Positions 35,232-44,796 are shown, counted from the first letter of the stretch. The stretch is DNA of 64,000 nt from an uncultured Collinsella sp. (GCA_900543845.1 UQTD01000001.1:62001-126000); one strand, 5' to 3'. Made by a program: numbers and translations. Notes: a model not told the origin generated them from the sequence alone.

Positions 35232-37982
35232 TTACGCGGAGCGCTTCGCCTCGAGCTTGGCCTGAGCGGCAGCCAGGCGCGCGAGGGGTACGCGATAGGG
35301 CGAGCAGGACACATAGTCCACGTCGGCCACGTTAAACAGGGCCTTGATGGACTTGGGGTCGCCGCCGTGCTCGCCGCACACGCCAAAGTGCATGTCGGGG
35401 TTAGTGGCGCGACCCTTCTCGACGGCCATGCGCACGAGCTCCAGCACCGCCGAGTCGATGGTCTCGAAGGGGTTGTCCTTCAAGATTTTCTTGTGCATGT
35501 ACAGCGGAATGAACTTGGCCTCGGCATCGTCACGCGAGAAACCGAACGTCGTCTGGGTGAGGTCGTTGGTGCCAAAGCAGAAGAAATCGGCGTGCTGGGC
35601 GATCTCGTCGGCGACCATGCAGGCGCGAGGCAGCTCGAGCATCGTGCCCACGGGAATGTTGAGCTCGACGCCCTCCTCGGCGGAAACCTCGGCGATCACG
35701 CGCTCGATGACCTCGCGAGTCTGAACGTGCTCGGCCGTAATGGAAACGAGCGGGACCATAATCTCGGGACGCGGGTCGACGCCTTCCTTGATAAGGCGGG
35801 CGGCAGCCGTTGCCACGGCACGGACCTGCATGAGCGGCAGGTCACCGAAGACGACGGACAGACGCACGCCCCGCAGGCCGAGCATCGGGTTGGACTCGAC
35901 CATGCCGTCGATGCGACGCAGGCAGGCTCGCAGGGCGGCGAGCTCTTCCTCGCTGGCGCCGGCGGCCTCCTTCTTGGTGATGGCGACCTCGAGCTCGCGA
36001 GGATTATCCAGGAACTCATGCAGCGGCGGATCGAGTAGGCGAACGACCACATCGCGACCGGACATGGTCTTGAACATCGCCAAGAAGTCCTCAGTCTGGA
36101 CCTTGAGCAGATCGGCCAGGGCCTGCTGCTTCACCGCCTCGTCGTCGGACAGGATGAAGCTCTGGATAATGTTCTTGCGATCGCCCAGGAACATGTGCTC
36201 GGTACGGCACAGACCGATGGCCTCGGCGCCAAACTCGAGCGCGAGCTCGGCATCCTCGGGGTTGTCGGCGTTGACGCGCACGTGGTTGGCGTGACCGTCG
36301 GTCTCGTCCAGACGGATCTCGTCGGCCCAGGACAGGATGGTGTCCAGGTCGCCGGTGAGCTCAGCGGAGACCAAATCGACAGCGCCATCGACGACGATGC
36401 CCTGAGTGCCGTCGATGGAGATAATGTCGCCCTCGCGCAGCACGCGATCGCTGCCCTCGATACGCACGACCTTCTCGGCCGCGTCGATGTGGAAACGCTC
36501 GACACCGCAGACGCAGGGGGTACCCATGCCACGGGCGATAACGGCGGCGTGGCTCGTCTTGCCACCATGGCTCGTCAAGATACCCTCGGCGGCGACCATA
36601 CCCTTCAGATCGTCGGGATTGGTCTCCCAGCGGACCAGAATGACCTTATGGCCCTCGGCGGAACGCGCGACGGCGTCATCGCTCGAGAACACGACCTCGC
36701 CCACGGCGGCACCGGGACTGGCGTTAAGGCCGCATGCGAGCGCCTCGTACTTCTTGGAGGAGTCGAACTGCGGGTGCAGGAGCTGGTCGAGCTGCGCGGG
36801 GTCGATGCGGCTCACGGCCTCCTCACGGGTGATGAGGTCCTCCTCGACCATCTCGATAGCGATGCGTAGAGCGGCGGTTGCGGTACGCTTGCCCACGCGG
36901 GTCTGGAGCATCCACAGCTTACCCTGCTCGATGGTGAACTCGATGTCGCACATGTCGCGGTAGTGATCCTCAAGCGTCAGGAAGACACGCTCAAGCTCCT
37001 CACCTGCGGACTCGAGGCCCGGAGTGGTCTTGAGGTCGGCGATGGGCTCGGTGTTGCGGATGCCGGCGACGACGTCCTCGCCCTGGGCGTTGACCAGAAA
37101 GTCACCGTAGAACTCCTTGGTGCCGTCGGCCGGGTTGCGCGTAAAGGCGACGCCGGTCGCCGAGGTCTCGCCCTTATTGCCAAAGGCCATGGCCTGGACG
37201 TTGACGGCGGTGCCAAGGTCATCGGAAATGCCGTGCTGCTTGCGGTAGATGCAGGCGCGCTCGTTCATCCAGCTGCCAAAGACGGCCTGGATAGCAAGGC
37301 GCAGCTGAAGCTCCGGATCGTGCGGGAAGACGGGCTTGTCGTCGGTGACTTCGAGCTCGGGATACAGGGCGGCCTCGACGTTGTCGGAGAAAATGCCCTT
37401 GAAACTCTCGACGAGCTCCTGCAGGTCCTCAGCCGAAAGCTCGGAGTCGACGCGAACGCCGGCGACCAGGCGGGCCTGGGTCAAGGCATTCTCGAACAAG
37501 TCGGCATCGACACCCATGACGACGTTGGAGAACATCTGGATAAAGCGACGATAGCTGTCCCAGGCAAAGCGCGGGTTCTGCGTCTGGGCGATAAGGCCCT
37601 GAACGGAGTCGTCGTTGAGGCCCAGGTTGAGGACCGTGTCCATCATGCCGGGCATGGAGAACGGAGCGCCCGAGCGCACTGAGACGAGCAGCGGGTCGGA
37701 GGCGTCGCCGAGCTTCTTGCCGCAGCGGGCCTGGAGGTCTACCTCGGCGGCAACGATCTCGTCGAGTGCGCCTTCGGGCCAGACGTTTCCGGCGCCGGAG
37801 TACTCAACACAGGTCTGGCAGGTAATGGTAAAACCACCGGGAACCGGCAGGCCGATACGGCTCATCTCGGCAAGGTTAGCGCCTTTGCCGCCAAGCACGA
37901 AGTTCATGGACTTGTCGCCCTCAGTGACACAAGTGCCCTGGGCATTGGTTCCAAAACGGTAAACCCTCTTGCAATCGCTCAC
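35232..37982 (-). CDS. ppdK: pyruvate, phosphate dikinase
   Basis: Interconverts pyruvate + ATP + phosphate with PEP + AMP + diphosphate. In fermentative anaerobes it often works glycolytically and saves ATP. The 916-residue protein has the N-terminal ATP-grasp region (GGKGANLAEMSRIGLPVPGG), SVRSGAPFSMPGMMDTVLNL, the phosphohistidine swivel domain with GGKTSHAAVIARGMG near residue 475, and the C-terminal PEP/pyruvate barrel with catalytic Cys in FCFGTNDLTQTTF near residue 855. GTG at 37980-37982 follows GGGGAAG. The threonine next to the histidine is the expected target of the regulator encoded just upstream. Confidence 0.97.
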   Translation of the reverse strand: MSDCKRVYRFGTNAQGTCVTEGDKSMNFVLGGKGANLAEMSRIGLPVPGGFTITCQTCVEYSGAGNVWPEGALDEIVAAEVDLQARCGKKLGDASDPLLVSVRSGAPFSMPGMMDTVLNLGLNDDSVQGLIAQTQNPRFAWDSYRRFIQMFSNVVMGVDADLFENALTQARLVAGVRVDSELSAEDLQELVESFKGIFSDNVEAALYPELEVTDDKPVFPHDPELQLRLAIQAVFGSWMNERACIYRKQHGISDDLGTAVNVQAMAFGNKGETSATGVAFTRNPADGTKEFYGDFLVNAQGEDVVAGIRNTEPIADLKTTPGLESAGEELERVFLTLEDHYRDMCDIEFTIEQGKLWMLQTRVGKRTATAALRIAIEMVEEDLITREEAVSRIDPAQLDQLLHPQFDSSKKYEALACGLNASPGAAVGEVVFSSDDAVARSAEGHKVILVRWETNPDDLKGMVAAEGILTSHGGKTSHAAVIARGMGTPCVCGVERFHIDAAEKVVRIEGSDRVLREGDIISIDGTQGIVVDGAVDLVSAELTGDLDTILSWADEIRLDETDGHANHVRVNADNPEDAELALEFGAEAIGLCRTEHMFLGDRKNIIQSFILSDDEAVKQQALADLLKVQTEDFLAMFKTMSGRDVVVRLLDPPLHEFLDNPRELEVAITKKEAAGASEEELAALRACLRRIDGMVESNPMLGLRGVRLSVVFGDLPLMQVRAVATAAARLIKEGVDPRPEIMVPLVSITAEHVQTREVIERVIAEVSAEEGVELNIPVGTMLELPRACMVADEIAQHADFFCFGTNDLTQTTFGFSRDDAEAKFIPLYMHKKILKDNPFETIDSAVLELVRMAVEKGRATNPDMHFGVCGEHGGDPKSIKALFNVADVDYVSCSPYRVPLARLAAAQAKLEAKRSA

Positions 37983-38220
37983 GATACTTCCCCTTCCATG
38001 CGCTCTCGCGCGCGACCGTGGTGACGAATCGACCCGCCGGATGCGGGCCGTGAGGGAACTATACGGCGGGATTTGAACGGGCTTAAGCAGAGGATACGCG
38101 GTTTGGTAAACGTGCTAAAACTAGCGGTAAACGGTAGGTAAAGGTGGTTACCTTATGAAGATACCACTATAGTGTAATTGCAGGTAAAAAGCGGTAGAAA
38201 CTGCTAAAGCGCTTTACCAT
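37983..38220 (-). promoter_or_regulatory. ppdK upstream control region with repeated GGTAAA words
   Basis: No gene in this stretch. It holds direct GGTAAA copies at 38105, 38126, 38137 and 38183, an inverted TTTACC at 38213, and a perfect 12-bp palindrome TAAAGCGCTTTA at 38205-38216 with a central CG, as in LacI-family operators. A second palindrome, CACTATAGTG (38165-38174), includes a TATAGT that could be a minus-strand -10. The density of repeats suggests a multi-site operator for ppdK. Confidence 0.45.
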
Positions 38221-38330
38221 AAGTAGCTAATTTGGGACGGGGCTTTTTAGCTACCCCGTCGGCAATCGGCCAAAAAGCTCTCGGCCTCAGCCGGAGTAGC
38301 TAAAAAAGCCCCGTCCCAAATTAGCTACTT
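38221..38330. repeat. 110-bp inverted-repeat element (34/35-bp arms, GGGACGGGG core)
   Basis: Left arm 38221-38254 is reverse-complementary to right arm 38296-38330 over its full length except for one extra A in the right arm. Each arm has nested TAGCTA-type ends around TTTGGGACGGGGCTTTTT. The 41-bp centre is GC-rich. The element begins right at the ppsR stop codon and carries no ORF. It looks like a MITE or REPIN-type palindrome. It may also end ppsR transcription. Confidence 0.75.
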
Positions 38331-39200
38331 CTATTGAGCGCGGCGGGCGGCACGGTTGGCTCTTGCCTCTTGAATCTCTTCGAGGTGAGCGATGATCTCA
38401 GAGGCGCTCTCCTCGATCGCCTTGCCATCGGTGCGCACCACAAAGCAGCCCAGGCGCTTCATGAGGGCACGAGCCTCCTCGAGCTCGCTGCACACACTCT
38501 CGGGCTCGGCATAGGAGCCAGCAACGGCACGGGCATAGTCGTCGCCCAGGCGGCTATCGCGAATCTCGGAAATCACATCGACGGTCGAAATCAAGCCGAA
38601 CAACCGCAACGGATCGACCTCGTAAATCGACTTGGGCGGCTCCATGCCATGGGCCAACGGAACATTGGCAACCTTGTAACCCTGATAGGCCAAATACATC
38701 GACAGCGGCGTCTTGGACGTGCGCGATACGCCCAGCAGCACGATATCTGCCCCCGAAAGGTCGTCGCAGCCGCGCCCATCATCGTGCTCAACGAAATACT
38801 CCATGGCCTCGATGCGATGGAAATAGCGGTCATCGGTCCTGTGAATCACGCCCGCGACGCCCTTGGGCGGCACACCGATGAGCGATGACAGCACGGCAAG
38901 TGTCGGACCGATCAGGTCGACCGAACGGATATGAAGCATGCCCAGGTAATCGAGTACGCGGGCGCGAAGCGCCGGATCGACAATGGTGTGGAACACGGCA
39001 ATATCACGATGGTCCGCATCGACGCGCGGACCCACAAACGACTTGACCTGCTCCACCGAGTTCACCTTGGGCAGGCGCAAGAGACGAAAAGCCCCTTCAT
39101 CAAATTGCCCGGACGCCGCAAGCACCACCTCACAAGCGGTATCACCGAGCGAGTCGGAGATAACGATAACGGTGGGACGAGCGGTGACCGGGCAATCCAT
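38331..39200 (-). CDS. PPDK regulatory protein (DUF299 kinase/pyrophosphorylase)
   Basis: Bifunctional enzyme that inactivates PPDK by ADP-dependent phosphorylation of a threonine and reactivates it by phosphate-dependent dephosphorylation. The 289-residue protein has VISDSLGDTACEVV near residue 13, the P-loop-like GVSRTSKTPLSMYLA near residue 152 and NVPLAHGMEPP. ATG at 39200 follows AAGGAG at eight bases. It is upstream of ppdK on the same strand, separated by the inverted-repeat element and control region, so the enzyme and its regulator are neighbours but may not be cotranscribed. A PEP-synthase target (PpsR role) is less likely because ppdK is adjacent. Confidence 0.9.
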   Translation of the reverse strand: MDCPVTARPTVIVISDSLGDTACEVVLAASGQFDEGAFRLLRLPKVNSVEQVKSFVGPRVDADHRDIAVFHTIVDPALRARVLDYLGMLHIRSVDLIGPTLAVLSSLIGVPPKGVAGVIHRTDDRYFHRIEAMEYFVEHDDGRGCDDLSGADIVLLGVSRTSKTPLSMYLAYQGYKVANVPLAHGMEPPKSIYEVDPLRLFGLISTVDVISEIRDSRLGDDYARAVAGSYAEPESVCSELEEARALMKRLGCFVVRTDGKAIEESASEIIAHLEEIQEARANRAARRAQ

Positions 39201-39234
39201 GCGGGGCTCCTTTTGCGCTTACGCGCAGGCTGGC

Positions 39235-41331
39235 TTACTTTTTGCGGGCAAGCTCACCGATGTTGGCGATGCCGGAGAAAACGGCCTCGAAGCGGTTGAG
39301 CAGCTTAAGGCGATTATCGCGGAGCTGCTCGTCCTTGTCCATGACCATAACCTCGTCGAAGAAACGGTCGATGGGCGCGCGCAGGGCGGCCAGAGCGGCA
39401 AACGCGGCAGGATAATCCTCGGCGGCGAGAGCGGCGTCGACGGCGGTCTGAGCGGCCTCGGAGGCATCGGCAAGCGCAAGCTCGACCTCGCCCATCAGGG
39501 CGCGATCGTACTCCGCGCCCAGCTCGGGCTTGGAGATGTGCGCCGCGCGGGCGTAGGCGGTTGCCAGGTTGTCGAAGGTCTCGGCGTCGTTCTTGCGGGC
39601 CTCATCGAGGGCGGCGCAGCGGGCGAAGAAGAGCGACGGGGCAATGATGTGCACCGCGGAGACGGCGGCAACGGTGTCGGCCGGAATCTTCTCGTCGCGG
39701 GCCATGCTCACCAGACGGCCGTGGAAGAAGTCACGAACCTGCTGGGCGACCTCGGCGGCGTCGAACTCAATGCCCTGCTCGCTATAGAGCTCGAGCGCAA
39801 AGTCGATGAGCGACGTGGGGTCGATCGGCAGACGGTCGCGCAGGATGTTGATGATGCCGATGGCGGCGCGACGCAGCGCGTACGGGTCGGACGAGCCGGT
39901 CGGGGGCTCGCCGATGGCAAAGATACCCGCAATGGTATCGAGCTTGTCGGCACAGGCCACGATGCAGCCAGCGGTGCCCTCGGGCAGCTCATCGCCGGCA
40001 AAGCGGGGACGATAGTGATCGCGAATGGCGTGGGCGACCTCGGCGTTCTCCCCCATCGCGGAAGCGTAATAACCGCCCATAACGCCCTGCTGGCTCGTGA
40101 ACTCAACGACGGCGTTGGATACAAGGTCGGCCTTGCACAGGTGAGCGGCGCGAGCGGCATCGGCGGCAAGGTGGGCGCCCAGATGGGCCTCGCGGGCGAT
40201 GGCGAGCGCGAGCTGCTCAATACGCTCGGACTTGGCGAGCACGCTACCGAGCTTCTCCTGGAAGGCGACCTTGGCCAGACGCTCACGGAACTCGTCGAGG
40301 GAAATCTTCAGGTCCTCCTCGTAGAAGAACTTGGCATCGTCCAGACGGGCACGCACGACGCGCTCGTTGCCGTCGATCACGCGCTCGGCGTTCTCGGGCT
40401 TGCTGTTGGAGACGACCACGAACTCACGCGTGAGCTTGCCCTCGCCGTCATAGATCGGGAAGTAGCGCTGGTTGGTGAGCATGGACTCGCAGATAATCTC
40501 GTGCGGGACCTTGAGAAACTCCTCATCGAAGGTACCGACAAGCACCGTCGGCCACTCGCAGAGGTTAATGACCTCCTCGAAGACCTTCTTGGGCGTATCG
40601 ACATGGCAGCCGGGACGGGCAGCCTCGACCTCGGCGATACCGGCGAGGATGGCCTCACGACGACGCTCGGCAGAAAGCACACCGGCGTCCTCGAGCACCT
40701 GCTCGTAGACGGCGGGGCTGGCGACCGTATGGTCACCGGGGCCCAGAACGCGATGACCACGCGTGGTGTTGCCACTCGTCACGTCGGCAAACGACACGGG
40801 CACAACATCCTCGCCCAAAAGGCAGCAGATCCAGCGGACCGGACGAACAAAGGTCGCATGCTCGTGACCCCAACGCTGGCTGCGGTAGTTGGGCCACTGC
40901 AGGCCGGCGATGGTCTTCTCGCACAGAGCGGTCAGAATCGGCGTAGCCGGTGCGGAGGGAATGTTCTTCTCGGCGAACACATACTCGCGACCGTCAGTGT
41001 CCTCGCGACGGACCAGGTCCTCGGCAGCCACACCGCACTTGCGAGCGAAGCCCTGGGCGGCCTTGGTGGCATTGCCGTCGGCATCAAAGGCAATGTTTGC
41101 CGCGGGACCACGCTTGACCTCGTGAACCTCATCGGTCGCGGTGGCGACGTCGGCCACGAGCGCAGCCAGACGACGCGGGCTCGAGATCACGCGGACCTCG
41201 CCGTGGGCCAGGCCGGCCTCGTCGAGACCCTTGGCAATCATGGTGCCAAGCTGCTTGACGGCATTGTTCAGCGGTGCAGAGGGCATTTCCTCCGTACCGA
41301 TCTCAAACAGGAAATCCTTAGCGTCTGCCAT
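39235..41331 (-). CDS. glyS: glycyl-tRNA synthetase beta chain
   Basis: Beta subunit of the bacterial alpha2-beta2 glycyl-tRNA synthetase, binding tRNA-Gly. The 698-residue length and the N-terminal DFLFEIGTEEMPSAPLNN are family-typical; ASRR-like motifs (ISSPRRLAALVA near residue 50), an HD-like domain and the C-terminal DALR anticodon domain follow. ATG at 41331 lies three bases after the glyQ TAA, with GAGGTGG inside the glyQ end. Confidence 0.95.
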   Translation of the reverse strand: MADAKDFLFEIGTEEMPSAPLNNAVKQLGTMIAKGLDEAGLAHGEVRVISSPRRLAALVADVATATDEVHEVKRGPAANIAFDADGNATKAAQGFARKCGVAAEDLVRREDTDGREYVFAEKNIPSAPATPILTALCEKTIAGLQWPNYRSQRWGHEHATFVRPVRWICCLLGEDVVPVSFADVTSGNTTRGHRVLGPGDHTVASPAVYEQVLEDAGVLSAERRREAILAGIAEVEAARPGCHVDTPKKVFEEVINLCEWPTVLVGTFDEEFLKVPHEIICESMLTNQRYFPIYDGEGKLTREFVVVSNSKPENAERVIDGNERVVRARLDDAKFFYEEDLKISLDEFRERLAKVAFQEKLGSVLAKSERIEQLALAIAREAHLGAHLAADAARAAHLCKADLVSNAVVEFTSQQGVMGGYYASAMGENAEVAHAIRDHYRPRFAGDELPEGTAGCIVACADKLDTIAGIFAIGEPPTGSSDPYALRRAAIGIINILRDRLPIDPTSLIDFALELYSEQGIEFDAAEVAQQVRDFFHGRLVSMARDEKIPADTVAAVSAVHIIAPSLFFARCAALDEARKNDAETFDNLATAYARAAHISKPELGAEYDRALMGEVELALADASEAAQTAVDAALAAEDYPAAFAALAALRAPIDRFFDEVMVMDKDEQLRDNRLKLLNRFEAVFSGIANIGELARKK

Positions 41332-41334
41332 GGC

Positions 41335-42246
41335 TTACGCCACCTCGCCTTCCTGGTCGGCATTCTCGTTGACTCCAGCGACCTCGGCCATATAGGCCTC
41401 GCAGCACGCCTTGGCGACGGCGCGGACGCGCAGGATGTAGTTAGCACGCTCGACCGCGGACAGCGCACCGCGAGCATCGAGCAGGTTGAAGGCATGGCTG
41501 CACTTCATGACGCAGTCGTAAGCGGGCAGCGGCAGCTTGCGCTCAAGGCAGGAGTGGCACTCGGCCTCGTAGTCGTCAAACTTCTGACGCATCATCTCGA
41601 CGTTGGCGACCTCAAAGTTGTAGGCGCTAAACTCGCGCTCGTTCTCCAGGAACACGTCGCCATAGGTCATCGGCGTGCCATCGGGCAGATAGCTCCACAC
41701 CAGGTCGTAGACGGAGTTGACGCCCTGAGCGTACATGGCGATGCGCTCCAGACCATAGGTAATCTCGACGGGCACAGGGTCGACCTCGATGCCGCCCACC
41801 TGCTGGAAGTACGTAAACTGCGTGACCTCCATGCCGTTGAGCCAGACCTCCCAGCCAAGGCCCCAGGCGCCCAGCGTCGGGCTCTCCCAGTCGTCCTCGA
41901 CAAAACGAACGTCATGGTCGTTGGGGTCCAGACCGATAGCGGCAAGAGACCCCAGGTAGAGCTCCTGGGCGTTGACCGGCGACGGCTTGATGAGCACCTG
42001 GAACTGATAGTAGTGCTGCATGCGGTTGGGATTCTCGCCGTAGCGGCCGTCGGCGGGACGGCGGCAAGGCTGAGCGTAGCAGGTGCGCCACTCGGCAGGA
42101 CCGAGCGAGCGCAACGTGGTCGCGGTGTGGAAGGTACCGGCACCGACCTCGGAGTCATAGGGCTGCATAATGACGCAGCCCTGCTCGCCCCAGTACTGCT
42201 GGAGGCGCAGGATGATGTCTTGGAAGGAAAGCGATGAAGCGTTCAT
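41335..42246 (-). CDS. glyQ: glycyl-tRNA synthetase alpha chain
   Basis: Catalytic class II subunit that adenylates glycine. The 303-residue protein has [20 protein letters not shown] near residue 16, RWT-like [16 protein letters not shown] and the [13 protein letters not shown] segment typical of GlyQ. ATG at 42246 follows AGAGGC. A TATAGT (42293-42298, minus strand) about 50 bp upstream is a possible -10 for a glyQ-glyS transcript. Confidence 0.96.
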   Translation of the reverse strand: MNASSLSFQDIILRLQQYWGEQGCVIMQPYDSEVGAGTFHTATTLRSLGPAEWRTCYAQPCRRPADGRYGENPNRMQHYYQFQVLIKPSPVNAQELYLGSLAAIGLDPNDHDVRFVEDDWESPTLGAWGLGWEVWLNGMEVTQFTYFQQVGGIEVDPVPVEITYGLERIAMYAQGVNSVYDLVWSYLPDGTPMTYGDVFLENEREFSAYNFEVANVEMMRQKFDDYEAECHSCLERKLPLPAYDCVMKCSHAFNLLDARGALSAVERANYILRVRAVAKACCEAYMAEVAGVNENADQEGEVA

Positions 42247-42305
42247 GCCTCTAATATCCCCTCGTCGAAACGATTACACGGTTAGGTTCTGTACTATAGC
42301 GGTTT

Positions 42306-42869
42306 TTAGTCGATAGTGCCGATGCGGTTGAGCGGCCAGTAGCGCACAAGCGCCACGGCGATCAAATCAGAGCGATCAACGGGACCAAAGTAGCGCGAGT
42401 CGGCAGAGTTTTCGCGGTTGTCGCCCATCACCCACACGCACCCGTCGGGAACGGTGTAGGGATAGCTTACCTGAGCGCCGGGAGCTTGGACCGAAAGCGG
42501 CCAGCTCATGCCGGTCGTATAGCCCTCGTCGAGCGCTTGGCCGTCAACGACCACCTTGCCGTCCTGAAGGTCGACCGTCTGGCCGGCCGTGGCAATAACA
42601 CGCTTGACGAGAACATCATGCTCGGAGGTGCCATCTGGGTTGTGGAACACCACAATATCGCCTTGGCTGACGGGGCGGCCGAGCTCAAGGCTCACCTTTT
42701 GCGCCAGGATCTGGTCGCCGATCTCGATCGTGGACTCCATGGAGCCGGTGGGCACCACAAAGGGTTCGACCACAAACGAGCGAATCAAGAAGGTGGCGAC
42801 CAGTGCGATGGCGACGACCGCGATCCACTCAAACGCACCCTTTAGCACGGAATGCTGCGAAGGAACCAT
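42306..42869 (-). CDS. lepB: signal peptidase I
   Basis: Membrane serine protease removing signal peptides. The 187-residue S26 protein has one N-terminal membrane helix (FEWIAVVAIALVATFLI), the catalytic Ser in VPTGSMESTI near residue 43 and the catalytic Lys in VLVKRVIATAGQ near residue 88, and ends with GDNRENSADSRYFGPV. ATG at 42869 follows GGAG by five bases; a GTG two codons earlier overlaps that site. Overlaps the trmD frame end as a coupled start. Last gene of the rpsP operon. Confidence 0.94.
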   Translation of the reverse strand: MVPSQHSVLKGAFEWIAVVAIALVATFLIRSFVVEPFVVPTGSMESTIEIGDQILAQKVSLELGRPVSQGDIVVFHNPDGTSEHDVLVKRVIATAGQTVDLQDGKVVVDGQALDEGYTTGMSWPLSVQAPGAQVSYPYTVPDGCVWVMGDNRENSADSRYFGPVDRSDLIAVALVRYWPLNRIGTID

Positions 42870-42871
42870 TC

Positions 42872-43630
42872 TCACTCCTCGCTCTTCGAATACGATGCGT
42901 CCAGGATCTCTTGCGCGTATGCGCGCTCCTCGGGCGTAAGCCGCGCCGTCTCGATCAGGTCGGGACGCCAGCGGCAGGTGCGCTCGATGGCATTCTTACG
43001 GCGCCAGGCGTCAACCTTGGCGTGGTCGCCGCTCACGAGCACCGGCGGCACGCCCTCGCCGTTGAACTCGGCGGGGCGGGTGTACTGCGCGTACTCGAGC
43101 AGGCCTCCGTCCTCGGCGGTCGAGAACGACTCGTCCACATTGCTCATCTCGTCGCCCAGGGCGCCGGGAATCAGGCGTACGACAGCATCGGCAACGACCA
43201 TAGCGGGAAGTTCGCCACCCGTAAGCACATAGTCGCCGATCGACAGACGCTCGTCGGCATACGCATATGCACGTTCGTCGACGCCCTCGTAGCGACTACA
43301 CACAAACAGCAGGCGCTCACTTTTGAGCAGGCGCTCGGCCACATGCTGCGTAAAAGGCTCGCCACAGGGGGTAAAGAACACCACAGTGGGCTTGGGACCC
43401 TCGGAGCTAATAGCCTCGATGGCCTCTGCGATAGGCTCGACCTTCATGAGCATGCCCTGCCCGCCGCCGTACGGCTCGTCATCGACGGTACGATGGCGGT
43501 CGTGCGTCCAGTCACGCAGGTTATAGGCCTTAAAATCAAAAAGGCCGGCCTTGCGGGCGCGGCCCAAGATCGATGTGGACATGACGGGCTCAAACATCTC
43601 GGGAAAGACCGAAAGGGTCTCGATCAGCAT
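42872..43630 (-). CDS. trmD: tRNA (guanine-N1-)-methyltransferase
   Basis: Makes m1G37 in tRNA, preventing frameshifts. The 252-residue SPOUT protein has VDDEPYGGGQGMLMK near residue 49, CSRYEGVDERAYAYADERLS near residue 108 and the knot sequence GDYVLTGGELPAMVVADAV. ATG at 43630 follows GGAGG at five bases. Standard rpsP-khpA-rimM-trmD order. Confidence 0.96.
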   Translation of the reverse strand: MLIETLSVFPEMFEPVMSTSILGRARKAGLFDFKAYNLRDWTHDRHRTVDDEPYGGGQGMLMKVEPIAEAIEAISSEGPKPTVVFFTPCGEPFTQHVAERLLKSERLLFVCSRYEGVDERAYAYADERLSIGDYVLTGGELPAMVVADAVVRLIPGALGDEMSNVDESFSTAEDGGLLEYAQYTRPAEFNGEGVPPVLVSGDHAKVDAWRRKNAIERTCRWRPDLIETARLTPEERAYAQEILDASYSKSEE

Positions 43631-43640
43631 GTTATCCTCC

Positions 43641-44162
43641 CTACTTGTCCATATCGATCAAACCGTCCATAACGCGGACGGAAATTGTCCCCTGATCGGG
43701 AAGATCGAGCACAACCTGCTCGATCACGGGAATCAGCACCTCGCCGTACCGACCACCCTCGACAACCCAAACATCGTTGGCGGGCGTCGACATGATCTCG
43801 ACGATCGTACCGAGCAAACCGAAGCGCTCGTCGACCACCTCGCGACCCATCAGGTCGGTATAGGCAGCGTCGAGCGAATCGAGCTCAAAATCGTCACGAT
43901 TTGCCAGCACGTAGCATCCCGTGATGCCCTCGGCGGCCGTCAAGTCGTCAATGCCCTCAAACGAGACCAGATCGCCATCGCCCGTATCGGTGACGGATAC
44001 GACCGTGCAAAAACGGTCGCGCTTGAGCGCCGGCGGCGTCAGGGCGACGCGCATACCCGGCTCTAATACAGAAGGAAGCCCCCGCAGCGGCTGCGCGAGG
44101 ACCTCCCCCTTCCTTCCGTGCGGCTTGACCACACGGGCGATGTTTTTGTACTGGGACCTCAA
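43641..44162 (-). CDS. rimM: 16S rRNA processing protein RimM
   Basis: 30S maturation factor that binds S19. The 173-residue protein has an N-terminal RimM domain (ARVVKPHGRKGEVLAQPL) and a C-terminal PRC-barrel (DLMGREVVDERFGLLGTIVE, PVIEQVVLDLP). The TTG at 44160-44162 is the first start after the khpA stop, four bases away, but the ribosome site AGGACC is very close, so the exact start is uncertain. Confidence 0.9.
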   Translation of the reverse strand: MRSQYKNIARVVKPHGRKGEVLAQPLRGLPSVLEPGMRVALTPPALKRDRFCTVVSVTDTGDGDLVSFEGIDDLTAAEGITGCYVLANRDDFELDSLDAAYTDLMGREVVDERFGLLGTIVEIMSTPANDVWVVEGGRYGEVLIPVIEQVVLDLPDQGTISVRVMDGLIDMDK

Positions 44163-44166
44163 GGTC

Positions 44167-44451
44167 CTAGCCCAGAACCTCTACCTCGACAGCAGTGTCG
44201 AGGCGAGCGGCCAGTGCACGGGCGAGCGTGCGAATGGCCTTGATGGTACGGCCACGACGGCCGATGACCTTAGCGACGTCATCCTCGGCAACCGAAACCT
44301 CAATCGTGGAGGCGTCGTCACCGTCGATGACCTCAAGGCTCACGGAATCCGGGTCGTCGACGATCTGAACAACGAGATATTCGACGAGATCGGCGATGCG
44401 ATCTGAGAGCATTGCCTCACCCTCGAGCTGTGCAGCGTCAACCTCAGGCAC
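44167..44451 (-). CDS. khpA: KH-domain RNA-binding protein KhpA
   Basis: A 94-residue single KH domain protein that in Gram-positive bacteria partners KhpB/EloR in cell elongation and sRNA binding. The RNA-binding loop is VIGRRGRTIKAIRTLARA near residue 62. The N-terminus has about 15 extra residues. GTG at 44449-44451 has GAGGAG six bases upstream, lying in the end of rpsP. Position between rpsP and rimM is the conserved one. Confidence 0.92.
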   Translation of the reverse strand: MPEVDAAQLEGEAMLSDRIADLVEYLVVQIVDDPDSVSLEVIDGDDASTIEVSVAEDDVAKVIGRRGRTIKAIRTLARALAARLDTAVEVEVLG

Positions 44452-44454
44452 GAT

Positions 44455-44796
44455 TTACTCCTCGGCGCCCTCAGCGGCCTCAGCGGCAGCCTTAGCGGCC
44501 TCGGCCTCTTTGGCGAGCTGCTTCTTGGACTTCTTGACGACGGTCTCGGTCTTCTCGCCCTCGTTGGCGGCCTTGACCAGAGCAGCGACAGCGTCGGTGA
44601 GCTGAGCGCCCTTGGACTGCCAGTCAGCGATCTTCTCGAGATCGAGGTTGATGGTCTTGGGGGCGGTCATCGGGTTGTAGCGGCCAACCTCCTCGATGAT
44701 ACGACCGTCACGCGGGGCGCGGGAATCGGCGACGACGACACGGTAGTACGGACGCTTCTTAGCGCCGTGACGAGCAAGGCGAATCTTGACTGCCAA
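44455..44796 (-). CDS. rpsP: 30S ribosomal protein S16
   Basis: A 113-residue protein starting [20 protein letters not shown], the S16 signature, with [22 protein letters not shown] at 44794-44796 with GGAGGA seven bases upstream decides the start; the 12-codon upstream extension is unlike S16. The C-terminus carries an Ala/Glu/Lys-rich tail of about 30 residues. First gene of rpsP-khpA-rimM-trmD-lepB. Confidence 0.95.
   Translation of the reverse strand: MAVKIRLARHGAKKRPYYRVVVADSRAPRDGRIIEEVGRYNPMTAPKTINLDLEKIADWQSKGAQLTDAVAALVKAANEGEKTETVVKKSKKQLAKEAEAAKAAAEAAEGAEE

Noticed and set aside
37983..38330. tRNA or small-RNA gene in the ppdK gap
   Set aside because: No cloverleaf or conserved TPsiC arm; the structure is fully explained by the long palindrome and short repeats.
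38983..42237. Plus-strand open frame of 1,084 codons opposite ppsR, glyS and glyQ
   Set aside because: It mirrors the codon pattern of the three minus-strand genes, has low-complexity composition and no ribosome site. GC-rich third positions make the antisense frame lack stops.
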